The notes: generated by a model not told the origin, from the sequence alone. Positions 10,156-19,026 are shown, counted from the stretch's first letter. The stretch is 39,189 nucleotides of DNA from Ardenticatenaceae bacterium (GCA_030065875.1 JASJCR010000058.1:1-39189); one strand, 5' to 3'. Numbers and translations: made by a program.

Positions 10156-10860
10156 ATGAGTACTGATCCAAAAATTATGGTTGTTGAAGACGAAGAGCGC
10201 ATCCGCAGTTTCCTGCTAAAGGGATTGTCGTACGATGGGTATGATGTCCAGGTTGCGGAAGATGGGAAATCCGCCCTCCACCTGTTTGAAGAATACCGGC
10301 CGGACCTCATTCTCCTTGATGTGATGCTCCCAGGAATGGATGGCCTGGACGTATGTCGCCGGATTCGGGAAACGAGCAATATCCCGATTTTGATGCTCAC
10401 CGCCAAGGAAGCGATTGAAGATCGCGTAGCCGGGCTTGACGCCGGGGCTGACGATTATCTGATCAAACCGTTTGCCCTCAATGAACTGCAGGCCCGTATC
10501 CGAGCCTTGCTCCGGCGAGCGCCAACCACCCCACCTCAGATTTTTAAATTCGGCAATCTCGAGCTTGACACCGGCACGCGACGCGGCCGCCGAGGTGATT
10601 TTACCTTTGACCTAACCATCAAAGAGTATGAGCTGCTAGAATTGTTTATGAGAAACCCCCGTAACGTCCTAAAACGGGATCAAATTTATGATAAAGTCTG
10701 GGGGTACGATTTCGGCCGTGACAGTAATATAATTGAAGTCTATGTACGCTATTTACGGCAAAAAACCGAACAAGGCGACATGAGCCGCTTAATCCACACC
10801 ATACGTGGCGTGGGCTATGTCATGCGCGAAGAAGAAGATGCAGCCGAAATCATCGAATAA
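10156..10860 (+). CDS. OmpR/PhoB-family response regulator
   Basis: 234 residues. The receiver domain shows the acidic pair E11/D12 (VVEDEE), phospho-acceptor Asp55 (LILLDVMLPGMDG), the LTAKE switch Thr and Lys in LIKPF. The C-terminal winged helix contains KEYELLELFMRNPRNVLKRDQIYDKVWG, an R-rich recognition helix (SNIIEVYVRYLRQKTE) and the HTIRGVGYVMR wing. An AAGAGG Shine-Dalgarno precedes the ATG. The sensor kinase follows 18 bases downstream. Assignment to phosphate control is an inference from the 11-bp repeat array upstream and the Pho arrays elsewhere in the window; the protein alone only shows the OmpR/PhoB class. Confidence 0.92.
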   Translation: MSTDPKIMVVEDEERIRSFLLKGLSYDGYDVQVAEDGKSALHLFEEYRPDLILLDVMLPGMDGLDVCRRIRETSNIPILMLTAKEAIEDRVAGLDAGADDYLIKPFALNELQARIRALLRRAPTTPPQIFKFGNLELDTGTRRGRRGDFTFDLTIKEYELLELFMRNPRNVLKRDQIYDKVWGYDFGRDSNIIEVYVRYLRQKTEQGDMSRLIHTIRGVGYVMREEEDAAEIIE

Positions 10861-10878
10861 GCTTGCCCATAGGTGAAT

Positions 10879-12390
10879 ATGTCTTTTCGATTGCGATTAA
10901 CCGTATTTTATGCAGCGATCTTAACCGGGTTTTTTCTGTGCTTTGCCCTGTTTAGCTACTTTATCGCCCAGCAGACGCTGCTAAACGTGCTGGATAACAA
11001 CCTGGAAGAAACAACGCTCCGGGTGGTTAATTCAACCAACGCGTTTCGCAATGGGGACATCACCTTGCTCCGATTCCCGGAGGACATGGGCGTGTTCCAA
11101 ACCGGAACCATGTTCATGATGGCGGTTGATAAGCAGGGCAACATTCTCACCCGAACACCCAACCTCGAAGGGTTTCCGGGGCTGCTCGACAGTGAGGGAT
11201 ACAATGCCGTTGATCCGGTGTATTCTACCGTTATCTATTCCGGTCAGCGGCTCCGCGTTTTAACCTACCCGCTGCTGGTCGAACGAGAAAGTGAAGGGGC
11301 ACCGGAAATCATCGGCTATTTGCAAATGGCCGAGCTGATGAACAATTATTATCGGGCACTCGATCAGCTCGGGGCGATATTAATGATTATCGGGGGGGTC
11401 GTCTTTCTCTTTTTCCTCGCCCTCGGGGCCAGAACAACCCACAGCGTTCTTCAGCCGCTGGCCGACATGACGGCCGTCTCCCTGCAAATTACCAATGCGG
11501 ATGATTTAAGCCGCCGCTTGCCCGATCCCGATCGGAATGATGAAATAGGTCAATTAACCCTGGCCCTCAATAAAACTTTTGAACGGCTGGAGAAGCAGTT
11601 TAGGGCCCAGCAACGCCTCTTAGCCGATGTCTCCCACGAACTCAGAACCCCGCTGACCACCGTGCGGGGCCATCTCGACTTGATGCGCCAGATGGGCGAA
11701 ACCGATCCCGAATCCCTGGACATTATGCAGGACGAGTTAGAACGAATGTCTCGCCTCGTGGGGGACCTGCTGCTTTTGGCTCGAGCCGATGGTGGGAGCA
11801 CCCCGCTCCGCTGGCAAACCCTTGAACTGGACACGATTTTTCTCGATGCGTTCAAACAAATGAAACCGCTAGCCCTGGCTGGAGAAACCCAGTTGATTAT
11901 CGAGGATTTAACCCCGATTCGCATTCAGGGCGACAGCGACAAAATTCGGCAAATTTTACTCATTTTGCTCGACAATGCGGTTAAATACACCCCTCCTGGC
12001 GGGATCATCAACATGTCCTTGATTCGTCAGGGCAATGAAGCGATTTTGTCAATCCAAGATTCGGGGCCGGGGATTCCGCCGGACCACCTGCCTCACATAT
12101 TTGACCGTTTTTATCGGGTTGATAAAGCTCGCAGCCGGGCGATGGGTGGCTCCGGTTTAGGGCTCTCTATTGCCAAATGGGTTGCTGAAGCCCATCGTGG
12201 ATCAATTCAGGTGAACAGCAAAATGAACAAAGGCACGACCTTTACGGTTAAACTGCCGGCCATGTCGGAAACCTTTCAGATTACCCCGCCTCCCGCAAAA
12301 CCGGCCGCAAACGGCCGCGGCCGGCGGCTGCCGTTTCCCAACTTGCGGTCATCCACTTTTTCCTTCCGGGATGACAACTCCGGGGAATAA
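10879..12390 (+). CDS. membrane sensor histidine kinase (HAMP-HisKA-HATPase)
   Basis: 503 residues from the ATG at 10879, with AGG five bases upstream; the GTG at 10873 belongs to the Shine-Dalgarno. Two membrane segments (about 5-30 and 160-185) enclose an extracytoplasmic sensor domain of about 130 residues with no recognised fold. A HAMP linker follows, then HisKA with phospho-acceptor His253 (DVSHELRTPL). The HATPase domain has the N box DNAVKYTPPGG, G1 DSGPGIP, F box IFDRFYR and G2 GGSGLGLSIA. It phosphorylates the response regulator encoded just upstream. The signal is unknown. The C-terminal tail is basic and proline-rich. The last 42 bases overlap the convergent HAD gene. Confidence 0.92.
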   Translation: MSFRLRLTVFYAAILTGFFLCFALFSYFIAQQTLLNVLDNNLEETTLRVVNSTNAFRNGDITLLRFPEDMGVFQTGTMFMMAVDKQGNILTRTPNLEGFPGLLDSEGYNAVDPVYSTVIYSGQRLRVLTYPLLVERESEGAPEIIGYLQMAELMNNYYRALDQLGAILMIIGGVVFLFFLALGARTTHSVLQPLADMTAVSLQITNADDLSRRLPDPDRNDEIGQLTLALNKTFERLEKQFRAQQRLLADVSHELRTPLTTVRGHLDLMRQMGETDPESLDIMQDELERMSRLVGDLLLLARADGGSTPLRWQTLELDTIFLDAFKQMKPLALAGETQLIIEDLTPIRIQGDSDKIRQILLILLDNAVKYTPPGGIINMSLIRQGNEAILSIQDSGPGIPPDHLPHIFDRFYRVDKARSRAMGGSGLGLSIAKWVAEAHRGSIQVNSKMNKGTTFTVKLPAMSETFQITPPPAKPAANGRGRRLPFPNLRSSTFSFRDDNSGE

Positions 12391-13164
12391 CAGCGGAACC
12401 AGATCCTCGATCTGGGTGATCATCAGATCAGCCATCTCGGCCACTCGCTTCTCATCCCCAGCTCCTCCACGGACACCGATACAGGCGGCCACGCCGGCCG
12501 CTCGACCACAGACCATATCGCTCATTGTGTCACCGATTATCAGCAGCTTTTCAACCGGGACATTTATCTGTTTAGACAATTGGAAAACGCCGGCCGGATC
12601 GGGCTTGCCTGGCCACTCATCATCTCCACACACCATCCCCTGCACGTAAGAATCGATTTTTAATACGGCCGTGATTTGGGCGGTCGTTAATCGATCGTCA
12701 CTCGTCAGGATAGCCAGGCTTAAACCCGCACGGCGTAAAAATTCGAATGTCTCATATACCTTTCCAACCGGCTTAACATCGTTCGGATTGATGGTTTGAT
12801 TGGCGTTCTGCCACAATTTTTCGGCGATGGATTCGGCCGAGTGCCAGGGAACCCCGTTTTGATATAGAACGGTCATGGCCACCCCATAAACGCGCGACAG
12901 CGAGGCTACAGCCAGCGGGCTGTCCGGCACAACCGTTTTTGATGGCCGATCATAACCCAGCGTGTCTTCAAGAGCCTGCAAAAGGGCTTGATGACCAGGC
13001 GTTAAAAGCGGTTGGGCAGCCAGGGATAAATCGTCAAGCCAACGCTCAATAGGAGCCGACCACAGCCGGTTAAAATCGATCAGGGTCCCATCTTTGTCAA
13101 AGATCACCCCCCCAATTTCCAGTTGGCGGCCGTCAATTTCAGCCAGCGCAGTTGGGCGATTCAC
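12349..13164 (-). CDS. HAD-superfamily hydrolase, phosphoglycolate phosphatase-like
   Basis: 271 residues from a GTG at 13164, supported by GGGGAGG eight bases upstream. HAD motif I is FDKDGTLID (nucleophile Asp at about 22), motif II is LAILTSD, the Lys lies in WPGKPDP, and motif III is IIGDTMSDMVCGRAAG. The helical cap sits between motifs I and II, as in phosphoglycolate phosphatase. It removes phosphate from a small molecule that cannot be named from sequence. It is the last gene of a minus-strand run after surE (18-base gap), so a nucleotide or sugar-phosphate salvage role is plausible. The 3' end overlaps the sensor kinase gene tail to tail. Confidence 0.85.
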   Translation of the reverse strand: MNRPTALAEIDGRQLEIGGVIFDKDGTLIDFNRLWSAPIERWLDDLSLAAQPLLTPGHQALLQALEDTLGYDRPSKTVVPDSPLAVASLSRVYGVAMTVLYQNGVPWHSAESIAEKLWQNANQTINPNDVKPVGKVYETFEFLRRAGLSLAILTSDDRLTTAQITAVLKIDSYVQGMVCGDDEWPGKPDPAGVFQLSKQINVPVEKLLIIGDTMSDMVCGRAAGVAACIGVRGGAGDEKRVAEMADLMITQIEDLVPLLFPGVVIPEGKSG

Positions 13165-13182
13165 AAAAGCAACCTCCCCAGA

Positions 13183-13956
13183 TTAATTTCTTTCATCAAT
13201 GGGAAAATACCACTCCCAATCAAGCAACTTCCCGTGGGCTGTCAGATCGAGTTGAAGCGGCGTCACTGAAGCAAATCCGTTGGCCAGGGCCCCAATATCG
13301 GTTCCCGGTTCCGGTACCCCTCCAGGCTTGTCCCCAGCGATCCAATAATATTTTCCTCCACGGGGATCAAGTCGTTCATCCAGGCGGCTGTGATACACTC
13401 TAAGCCCCTGGCGGGTCAGCTGAATCCCCTTTAACTTGTCAACGGCCACATCGGGAATATTGACGTTTAAAAAGACCCCTTCCGGCATTTTGCGGCTCAG
13501 CAGCTGCGTGATGATCACGTTGGCTACGTGTTGAGAAACCGCAAAATCCTGGGGGCCAAATTCACTCCCCTCTTGCGAAAAAGCCACGCCGGGTATCCCA
13601 TTGACAATCCCCTCCATGACCGCCGTGACCGTGCCGGAGTAAGTGACGTCGTGCCCCATATTTGACGTGGTATTGATGCCCGAAACCACCAGATCAACTG
13701 GTTCATCGATATAGCCGAGCAGCGCCAGAGCAACGCAGTCTGAGGGAGCGCCATCGCTGGCAAATGCCGGTGTACCGTCTTGCAGAGCGGTCTCAAACAC
13801 GCGTAACGGCCGGGACATTGTCTTTACGTGCCCGGACCCCGACCAATTTCGATCGGGAGCCAAAATCGAAACCTTGCCAAACGGGCGTACCGCGTCAACC
13901 AGAGCTAACAAGCCAGGAGCGCGGACCCCATCATCATTGGTGACCAAAAAATGCAT
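13183..13956 (-). CDS. surE: 5'/3'-nucleotidase SurE
   Basis: 257 residues from MHFLVTNDDGV, the canonical SurE start with metal ligands Asp8 and Asp9. An in-frame extension to 14004 is not supported. Further family motifs are LAPDRNWSGSGH, the DGAPSDCVALAL segment, VSGINTTSNMGHDVTYSGTVTAVMEG and FLNVNIPD. SurE proteins hydrolyse nucleoside monophosphates with a divalent metal. AGGA lies about 8 bases upstream of the ATG. The gene lies 31 bases after the SulP transporter and 18 bases before the HAD phosphatase on the same strand, so an operon is likely. Confidence 0.93.
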   Translation of the reverse strand: MHFLVTNDDGVRAPGLLALVDAVRPFGKVSILAPDRNWSGSGHVKTMSRPLRVFETALQDGTPAFASDGAPSDCVALALLGYIDEPVDLVVSGINTTSNMGHDVTYSGTVTAVMEGIVNGIPGVAFSQEGSEFGPQDFAVSQHVANVIITQLLSRKMPEGVFLNVNIPDVAVDKLKGIQLTRQGLRVYHSRLDERLDPRGGKYYWIAGDKPGGVPEPGTDIGALANGFASVTPLQLDLTAHGKLLDWEWYFPIDERN

Positions 13957-13987
13957 TGTTTGTATCCTGTGTTTTGGAGGGTTGTTT

Positions 13988-16162
13988 TTACGTTCGTTCC
14001 CCACCTTTTGGTAACGCTGCCAGCTCTAAAGCAACCATTCCCCCTTCGAGGTTAAAGATGTTGTCAAACCCTTTTTCGAGGAGATAATGAGCAAGCTGCT
14101 GGCTCCGACGGCCGGAGCGACATATCAACACGACATCGCGATCTCGGGGGAGTTTATCAACCTGACCATTAAAAAAGTTGCTCATCGGAATTGATTTCGC
14201 TACACGAAGGTGCCCCTGGTCGTACTCAGCCGGTTCCCGGATATCAATAATTTCCATTCCCTTGAGGTCCGAGAAGCTCTTGAGACGCTTCCAAAAAGCA
14301 TGGGGCTCAATCGTCGGGACCTGCTGGGTGTGACCCACATCAAACCCTTCAGGTAAATCGATATCCTTGTTTGATTTAGGGAGCGATTGGCACTCCTGCC
14401 ATACGCGCACCGGGCAGGAATAAACGCACACGGCCGGGCTCAAAAAGTGGTTAAAAATATACGGAATCGCTTCGTCAGTATCGGGAAAATGATTTGTACC
14501 CAAAAATTTATCAAATCCGCTGAGCACCATCTTCTCGTAAACTCGCTGGCGCACCCCCACCAAAAAAATGTCTCCACCGCGCTGGCGGAACAGCCTGACA
14601 ATTGTCTCCAGCATATGGATCCCGCTGATATCTACATGGTTGACCCGCTGCATGCGCAGCAGCAGGTACTTTTGATCGGGGTTTCGATCCATATGGCTGC
14701 GGATCATATCCTCAACATAGGGGGCTGCGCCAAAATATAAGCCACCTAAAATACTCAGGACGGTTAGCTGAGGACATCCCGGCTTATCCGGCTGATAGAA
14801 AAAATGCTTAAAGTCGTCGGTGGGCAGCACCTCACGCACGGTGGGCATCGACGTTTTAACGATAAAAAAGGCAAAGGAAGCCAAAACCCCGGTCAAGACG
14901 GCAAACTCCAAGGAAAGAAGGAGGGTCGCTACAAACGTGGTAATCATCACCGCGGAATCGCCTTTGGAGGAGCGCAAAATACGACGGGCCTCTTTGTGAT
15001 TGATCATGCGAATTCCGGTGACGATCAGGATGGCTGCCAGCGCGGCCCGCGGCAAATAGGCAGCGGCGGGGGCGAATATCAACATCGCCAGCAGTACCCA
15101 TCCGGCGCTCATAATCGATGACATCTGGCTCTTGGCACCGGCTTCATAATTGACCACAGATCGGGTTAAAGATCCGGCCACCGGATACCCGGAGAAAAAA
15201 GCTACGGCAACGTTGGCCAGCCCCTGGCCGACAAATTCCTGGTCTGAATTGAGATATTGACTTGAACGGGCCGCTACCGCCCGGGAAATCGACGCCGCTT
15301 CGATCAGGCCGATCATCGCCACCGCCATGATGCTGGGGGCCATATCGCGAATGAGGGCGATATCAAAAATCGGGACCGCACTCAAAGGCGGCAGCCCACG
15401 CGGCAGCTCACCCAGAACCGCAATCCCAATCTTATCCAGCCGCAGCATCCATACCAGCATGGTTGCGCCGCCCAGAACAATTAGGGGGGTGGGCAATTTG
15501 GGTGCAAATCGCTTAAAAAGGACCAGGAGAAGGATACAGCCCAGCCCCAATTCCAGGCTTAATAGATGCGTTTCACCAATCTGCTGAAACAGGTTGGTTG
15601 TCGTGGCAAAAAATGACGCCGAACTGACGCCCTCTACCCGCATGATATGTCGGATCTGATTGGCCACGATTAAAATTCCGGCTCCGCCCGTAAACCCCAC
15701 CACAACTGAGTCGGAAACAAAATTAACCAGAATCCCCAGGCGGGCAACCCCCATTAATAAACGAATAATGCCGGCCCAAAAGGCCATCACGCCGGCCGCC
15801 AAAATATATTCCGGGGTTCCGGGAGAAGCGACCGCCAGAAGACCGGAGAGAACGATTAGTGAAGTGGTGTTGGTTGGCCCGGTGTGGAGATGAAAAGATG
15901 ATCCCCACAAGCCGCCAATCAGAGCGGCAACGATTGCCGCAAAGAGACCAACCGATGCCGGAAGCTCAGCAATCAAGGCATACGCAATCGCCTGCGGAAG
16001 CAGCATAATGGCGATCGTTAAGCTGGATATTAAATCTGATTTGAAATTATCGCGTCGGTAAGTTCCAATCCAGACAACTGGATGTTTGAAAAATGACTGA
16101 ATATTAAAAAGCCATTCTCTCGTGTAGTTCCCCCATTCATTTGATGATGATAACTGTGACAT
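13988..16162 (-). CDS. SulP-family anion transporter with STAS, Cys-rich linker and rhodanese domain
   Basis: 724 residues. Residues of about 40-440 form the multi-span SulP permease (LLPQAIAYALIAELPASVGLFAAI is the family signature; GLANVAVAFFSGYPVAGSLTRSVVNYEAGAKSQ is also typical). A STAS domain follows at about 460-570 (VNHVDISGIHMLETI). A short linker has three cysteines (VCVYSCPVRVWQEC). A rhodanese domain closes the protein at about 620-715, with active-site Cys near 680 in ICRSGRRS. SulP proteins move sulfate, bicarbonate or related anions; the rhodanese suggests a link to sulfur, but that is inference. The start has only a weak Shine-Dalgarno. It heads the surE-HAD run and diverges from the prenyltransferase gene. 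Confidence 0.9.
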   Translation of the reverse strand: MSQLSSSNEWGNYTREWLFNIQSFFKHPVVWIGTYRRDNFKSDLISSLTIAIMLLPQAIAYALIAELPASVGLFAAIVAALIGGLWGSSFHLHTGPTNTTSLIVLSGLLAVASPGTPEYILAAGVMAFWAGIIRLLMGVARLGILVNFVSDSVVVGFTGGAGILIVANQIRHIMRVEGVSSASFFATTTNLFQQIGETHLLSLELGLGCILLLVLFKRFAPKLPTPLIVLGGATMLVWMLRLDKIGIAVLGELPRGLPPLSAVPIFDIALIRDMAPSIMAVAMIGLIEAASISRAVAARSSQYLNSDQEFVGQGLANVAVAFFSGYPVAGSLTRSVVNYEAGAKSQMSSIMSAGWVLLAMLIFAPAAAYLPRAALAAILIVTGIRMINHKEARRILRSSKGDSAVMITTFVATLLLSLEFAVLTGVLASFAFFIVKTSMPTVREVLPTDDFKHFFYQPDKPGCPQLTVLSILGGLYFGAAPYVEDMIRSHMDRNPDQKYLLLRMQRVNHVDISGIHMLETIVRLFRQRGGDIFLVGVRQRVYEKMVLSGFDKFLGTNHFPDTDEAIPYIFNHFLSPAVCVYSCPVRVWQECQSLPKSNKDIDLPEGFDVGHTQQVPTIEPHAFWKRLKSFSDLKGMEIIDIREPAEYDQGHLRVAKSIPMSNFFNGQVDKLPRDRDVVLICRSGRRSQQLAHYLLEKGFDNIFNLEGGMVALELAALPKGGERT

Positions 16163-16223
16163 TTTTACGGAAGTTCCAATACCTCCAATTCCTATGTAGA
16201 GATAATATCATTTCCCATCGACC

Positions 16224-17144
16224 ATGCCAACAGTCCCTTGGTATTATAAGGATATGGGATTTGACACAACACCACCGATAAAAACGCGGCCGTTATTGTG
16301 GTTAACGCTTTTTACAAACCATGCAGACGCCTGGGTCACCACCCTGGCCATATCTGTCGTGGCTCTCATCATCCATCAGCGGTTAACGCCTGAAAACGCA
16401 CTTCTTTCGCTGGCGATTGCCGGTGGTTACTGGTTGGCATTTGCCATCAACGACTTTTTTGATACCGATGTCGATCAACTCGACCCGATAAAAAAGGATA
16501 AAAACTTTTTTGTCCTTTTTCCGATCGGCAATAAATTGTTCTCGGCAGGGGCTGTGGCCATCAGCCTGCTCCTTTTTCCCATTTTTGCTCAATATCGATG
16601 GCGGGGATTGATCGTTGTGCTGATCTCGGTGATCGTCATGTGGGGGTATTCGGCTCCTCCGCTGCGCCTGAAAAACCGGCCGGGCATTGATATTTTAGCC
16701 CACGCCTGCTTTGTCCAAACCTTTCCTTATGCGGCGACCGTTTTTATGATCGGGGCAGAATGGCTGGCGGTTGATCGGGTTCTTTTGATTTTGGGCGTTT
16801 TAACTTCGAGCGGTGCCCAACTGGAGCAGCAAATCCGCGATGCGGCCGATGACAAACAATTTGGGCAAACCTTTGCCCTGATCATTGGGCCATCAAACGC
16901 CTTGATTTTGTTAAAAATTCTCACAGGTGCTGGGATTGTTTACGGTTTATATCACATCATCAGCGGGACCATTCCACTGCTCGTTGCGCCACTGGGGCTT
17001 ATTGCCCTCCCGGCCGTAATTCCGCGTTTCTGGCGGCAGGTCAACCAGCCGCGGCCGGAAAAAATGATTCGCGTTCTCATATTCATTGGGGTAATCTATA
17101 TGATCTTCATGGTTGTTACATTCTTTAAGGGTTTCGTCTCATAA
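16224..17144 (+). CDS. UbiA-family prenyltransferase (integral membrane)
   Basis: 306 residues with eight or nine hydrophobic segments. The first Asp-rich motif is NDFFDTDVD (76-84) and the second is QIRDAADDKQFGQ (about 208-220), which bind the magnesium-diphosphate of the prenyl donor in UbiA enzymes. The acceptor is not shown; quinone, chlorophyll-like and lipid prenylations are all possible. The start is uncertain: ATG at 16224 lacks a Shine-Dalgarno, and a second ATG at 16254 has AAGG only two or three bases upstream. It is transcribed divergently from the SulP gene across 61 bases and is followed by a noncoding repeat block. Confidence 0.82.
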   Translation: MPTVPWYYKDMGFDTTPPIKTRPLLWLTLFTNHADAWVTTLAISVVALIIHQRLTPENALLSLAIAGGYWLAFAINDFFDTDVDQLDPIKKDKNFFVLFPIGNKLFSAGAVAISLLLFPIFAQYRWRGLIVVLISVIVMWGYSAPPLRLKNRPGIDILAHACFVQTFPYAATVFMIGAEWLAVDRVLLILGVLTSSGAQLEQQIRDAADDKQFGQTFALIIGPSNALILLKILTGAGIVYGLYHIISGTIPLLVAPLGLIALPAVIPRFWRQVNQPRPEKMIRVLIFIGVIYMIFMVVTFFKGFVS

Positions 17145-17155
17145 ATGATTTTTTT

Positions 17156-17568
17156 AACAAAGATTAGGGGATTAAGTGGTTCAAGGTCCAAAATTTAAAA
17201 ACAAGATTTCACGAATGACATGAATTTCCCAGCTTAAACCATAAAATCCTTTTAATTCGTGTCATCCTGATTTTTAACAATAAAGCGTGACTTACTTAAG
17301 TACACCGTTACAAAGATATTCTTAACTTTTTATTTTAGATACGCCTCTTTGCCGCAACCGAATAAATTCGGCCGCTATGGAAACCGAAACGCGATAAATC
17401 GCGTTAACAACCGGATTTATCCGGTTTCGGTCTCCATGGCCGATGGATTTATTCATCGGCCAAGAAAGGTGGCAACAAGGTTAAAAGCTGGGAAAACATT
17501 TGTTACACAGCATTAAGGGGATTCGGGGAAAATTTTCGGTAAATTCCCTTAATCTCCTAATCCTTGTT
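17156..17568. repeat. 413-bp noncoding block with 23-bp terminal inverted repeats (MITE-like)
   Basis: The left end 17156-17178 (AACAAAGATTAGGGGATTAA...) and the reverse complement of the right end 17546-17568 match at 20 of 23 positions. The interior has no gene. It holds an imperfect inverted pair around CGAATGACATGAATT and AATTCGTGTCAT and the palindrome cluster at 17358-17461. No clear target duplication was found. The right end stops 9 bases before the miaA ATG, so it supplies the miaA leader, which has no visible Shine-Dalgarno. Calling it a mobile element is inference. Confidence 0.5.
17358..17461. repeat. cluster of four palindromes with AT-rich TAAAT/ATTTA centres
   Basis: Four hairpin-forming dyads follow each other: CCGAAT-AA-ATTCGG (17358-17371), AACGCGAT-AA-ATCGCGTT (17388-17405), AACCGGAT-TT-ATCCGGTT (17409-17426) and GGCCGATG-(8)-CATCGGCC (17438-17461). 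Arms differ but the AT-rich centre is shared. In addition 17370-17389 and 17425-17441 pair as an outer stem (GGCC, ATGGA, ACCGAAA) enclosing the second and third dyads, so the whole can fold as a branched structure. The last dyad is not followed by a T-tract. Confidence 0.8.
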
Positions 17569-17577
17569 TCAATATTT

Positions 17578-18498
17578 ATGATGCCGGCTAAACCTCCTCC
17601 CCTCCTTGTAATCGTCGGGCCCACGGCGGTTGGAAAAACCGCCCTTTCGCTGGAAATCGGCCGGCGGTTTGACGGCGAAATTATTTCGGCCGACTCGCGT
17701 CTTTTTTATCGCGGCATGGATATCGGCACCGCGAAACCCACACCGGCCGAACAGGCGGCCATTCCTCACCACCTCATTGATATCTGTAACCCGAATCAAA
17801 CATTGTCATTGGGCGAATATCAGGATCTGGCCCTGGCCGCCATTAAAAACTGCCACCAGCGGGGAAAATTGCCTATCTTAATCGGCGGTACCGGCCAATA
17901 TGTCATGGCCATTGTGGAAGGATGGGGCATTCCACGGGTTCCTCCCCAGCCGAAATTGCGGCACGCTTTGGAAAAATTGGGTGGGGCCGAATTGGGACGC
18001 TGGCTAACCCAGCTCGATCCCATCACCGCCGAAAAAATTGACTTTCGCAACGTCCGCCGCGTTATTCGGGCCCTGGAAGTGACCTTGACGACCGGCATCC
18101 CGATCAGCACTCTGCAAATTAAACGGCCGCCCCCATTTGACATGAAGATTATCGGGCTTTCACGAGAGCGAGATGATCTTTACCAGCGCATCGATCGGCG
18201 GGTTGACCACATGATCGCGGCCGGTTTACCCGATGAAGTCGAGCAATTGGTCAAAGATGGATACACTTTTCAAATGTCAGCGATGAGCGGACTTGGGTAT
18301 CGCCAGTTTGCCCCATTTTTTTCCGGGGAATCAAATCTCGAGGAAGTCACTGAGCGAATCAAATTTGAGACCCATCGTTTTGCCCGCCAGCAGCACACCT
18401 GGTTTCGGCCGGACGACACCCGTATTGATTGGTTTCAGGCAGCAAAACCGGATAGTATCAACCAAATAATGAAATTACTTTCAGGATGGCTAAGCTAA
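17578..18498 (+). CDS. miaA: tRNA dimethylallyltransferase MiaA
   Basis: 306 residues from the ATG at 17578; an adjacent ATG at 17581 is equally possible, and the in-frame TTG at 17500 would add a nonhomologous extension derived from the repeat block. The P-loop is GPTAVGKT (14-21), followed by SADSRLFYRGMDIGTAKP, LIGGTGQYV and RNVRRVIRALEV, all typical of MiaA. The enzyme adds dimethylallyl to A37 of tRNAs reading UNN codons. No Shine-Dalgarno is visible before the start. It is followed at 20 bases by a small membrane protein gene and then an M48 protease gene. Confidence 0.93.
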   Translation: MMPAKPPPLLVIVGPTAVGKTALSLEIGRRFDGEIISADSRLFYRGMDIGTAKPTPAEQAAIPHHLIDICNPNQTLSLGEYQDLALAAIKNCHQRGKLPILIGGTGQYVMAIVEGWGIPRVPPQPKLRHALEKLGGAELGRWLTQLDPITAEKIDFRNVRRVIRALEVTLTTGIPISTLQIKRPPPFDMKIIGLSRERDDLYQRIDRRVDHMIAAGLPDEVEQLVKDGYTFQMSAMSGLGYRQFAPFFSGESNLEEVTERIKFETHRFARQQHTWFRPDDTRIDWFQAAKPDSINQIMKLLSGWLS

Positions 18499-18518
18499 AT
18501 TGATCGAAGGAAAGCGAT

Positions 18519-19010
18519 ATGGAACAAACTACCACAATCAAAGTCAGACAAGTGGTCGATTGGAGTGCGGCCGTATGGGCCGGCCTCATTAGCGGTCTTC
18601 TATTTTTGTTGATCGCTTCCATTTTAAGCGAGATCTTTTACGACAACTTTTTACTGCCCGTACGCATGATCGCGGCGGTAGCCCTGGGCGGCGATTCGAT
18701 ATTAAACGCTCCCTCGCTGATCACCATCCTTGTGGGCCTGATTATCCACATTCCCGTGTCGTTGGTGTTTGCCGGGATCATTGCTTTTGTCATTCACCGC
18801 TGGGGAATGGGGGTAGGCATTGTTGGCGGCGGTTTATTGGGTTTAGCGCTATATTTCATCAATTTCTATTCTCTAACCGCCATTTTCCCCTGGTTTTCCG
18901 GCTTGCGCGGAGGTGTAATGATATTTTCTCATTTTGTTTTTGGCGCCGCGGCCGGTGGATTTTATGAGCTGTTGGAAATTGAAGAGTTTGTGCCGGTCGA
19001 TCAAAATTAA
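18519..19010 (+). CDS. four-helix membrane protein of unknown function
   Basis: 163 residues. Four hydrophobic segments are visible: AVWAGLISGLLFLLIASIL, ITILVGLIIHIPVSLVFAGIIAFVI, GVGIVGGGLLGLALYFINFY and GVMIFSHFVFGAAAGGFYELL. The acidic C-terminus (EIEEFVPVDQN) and soluble N-terminus suggest both ends on the same side. AAGGAAAG lies upstream of the ATG. It sits 20 bases after miaA and 16 before the M48 protease gene and is probably co-transcribed with both. I cannot assign a function. Confidence 0.75.
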   Translation: MEQTTTIKVRQVVDWSAAVWAGLISGLLFLLIASILSEIFYDNFLLPVRMIAAVALGGDSILNAPSLITILVGLIIHIPVSLVFAGIIAFVIHRWGMGVGIVGGGLLGLALYFINFYSLTAIFPWFSGLRGGVMIFSHFVFGAAAGGFYELLEIEEFVPVDQN

Positions 19011-19026
19011 ATAGCGAATTTTTAAC

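Noticed and set aside
17270..17335. Possible further Pho-type array with TTAAC words
   Set aside because: The TTAAC-like words are not spaced at a constant 11 bases, and no phosphate gene follows.
17358..17461. A tRNA or other structured RNA gene in the palindrome cluster
   Set aside because: No acceptor stem, T-loop GTTC motif or anticodon arrangement fits, and each dyad has only a short loop.
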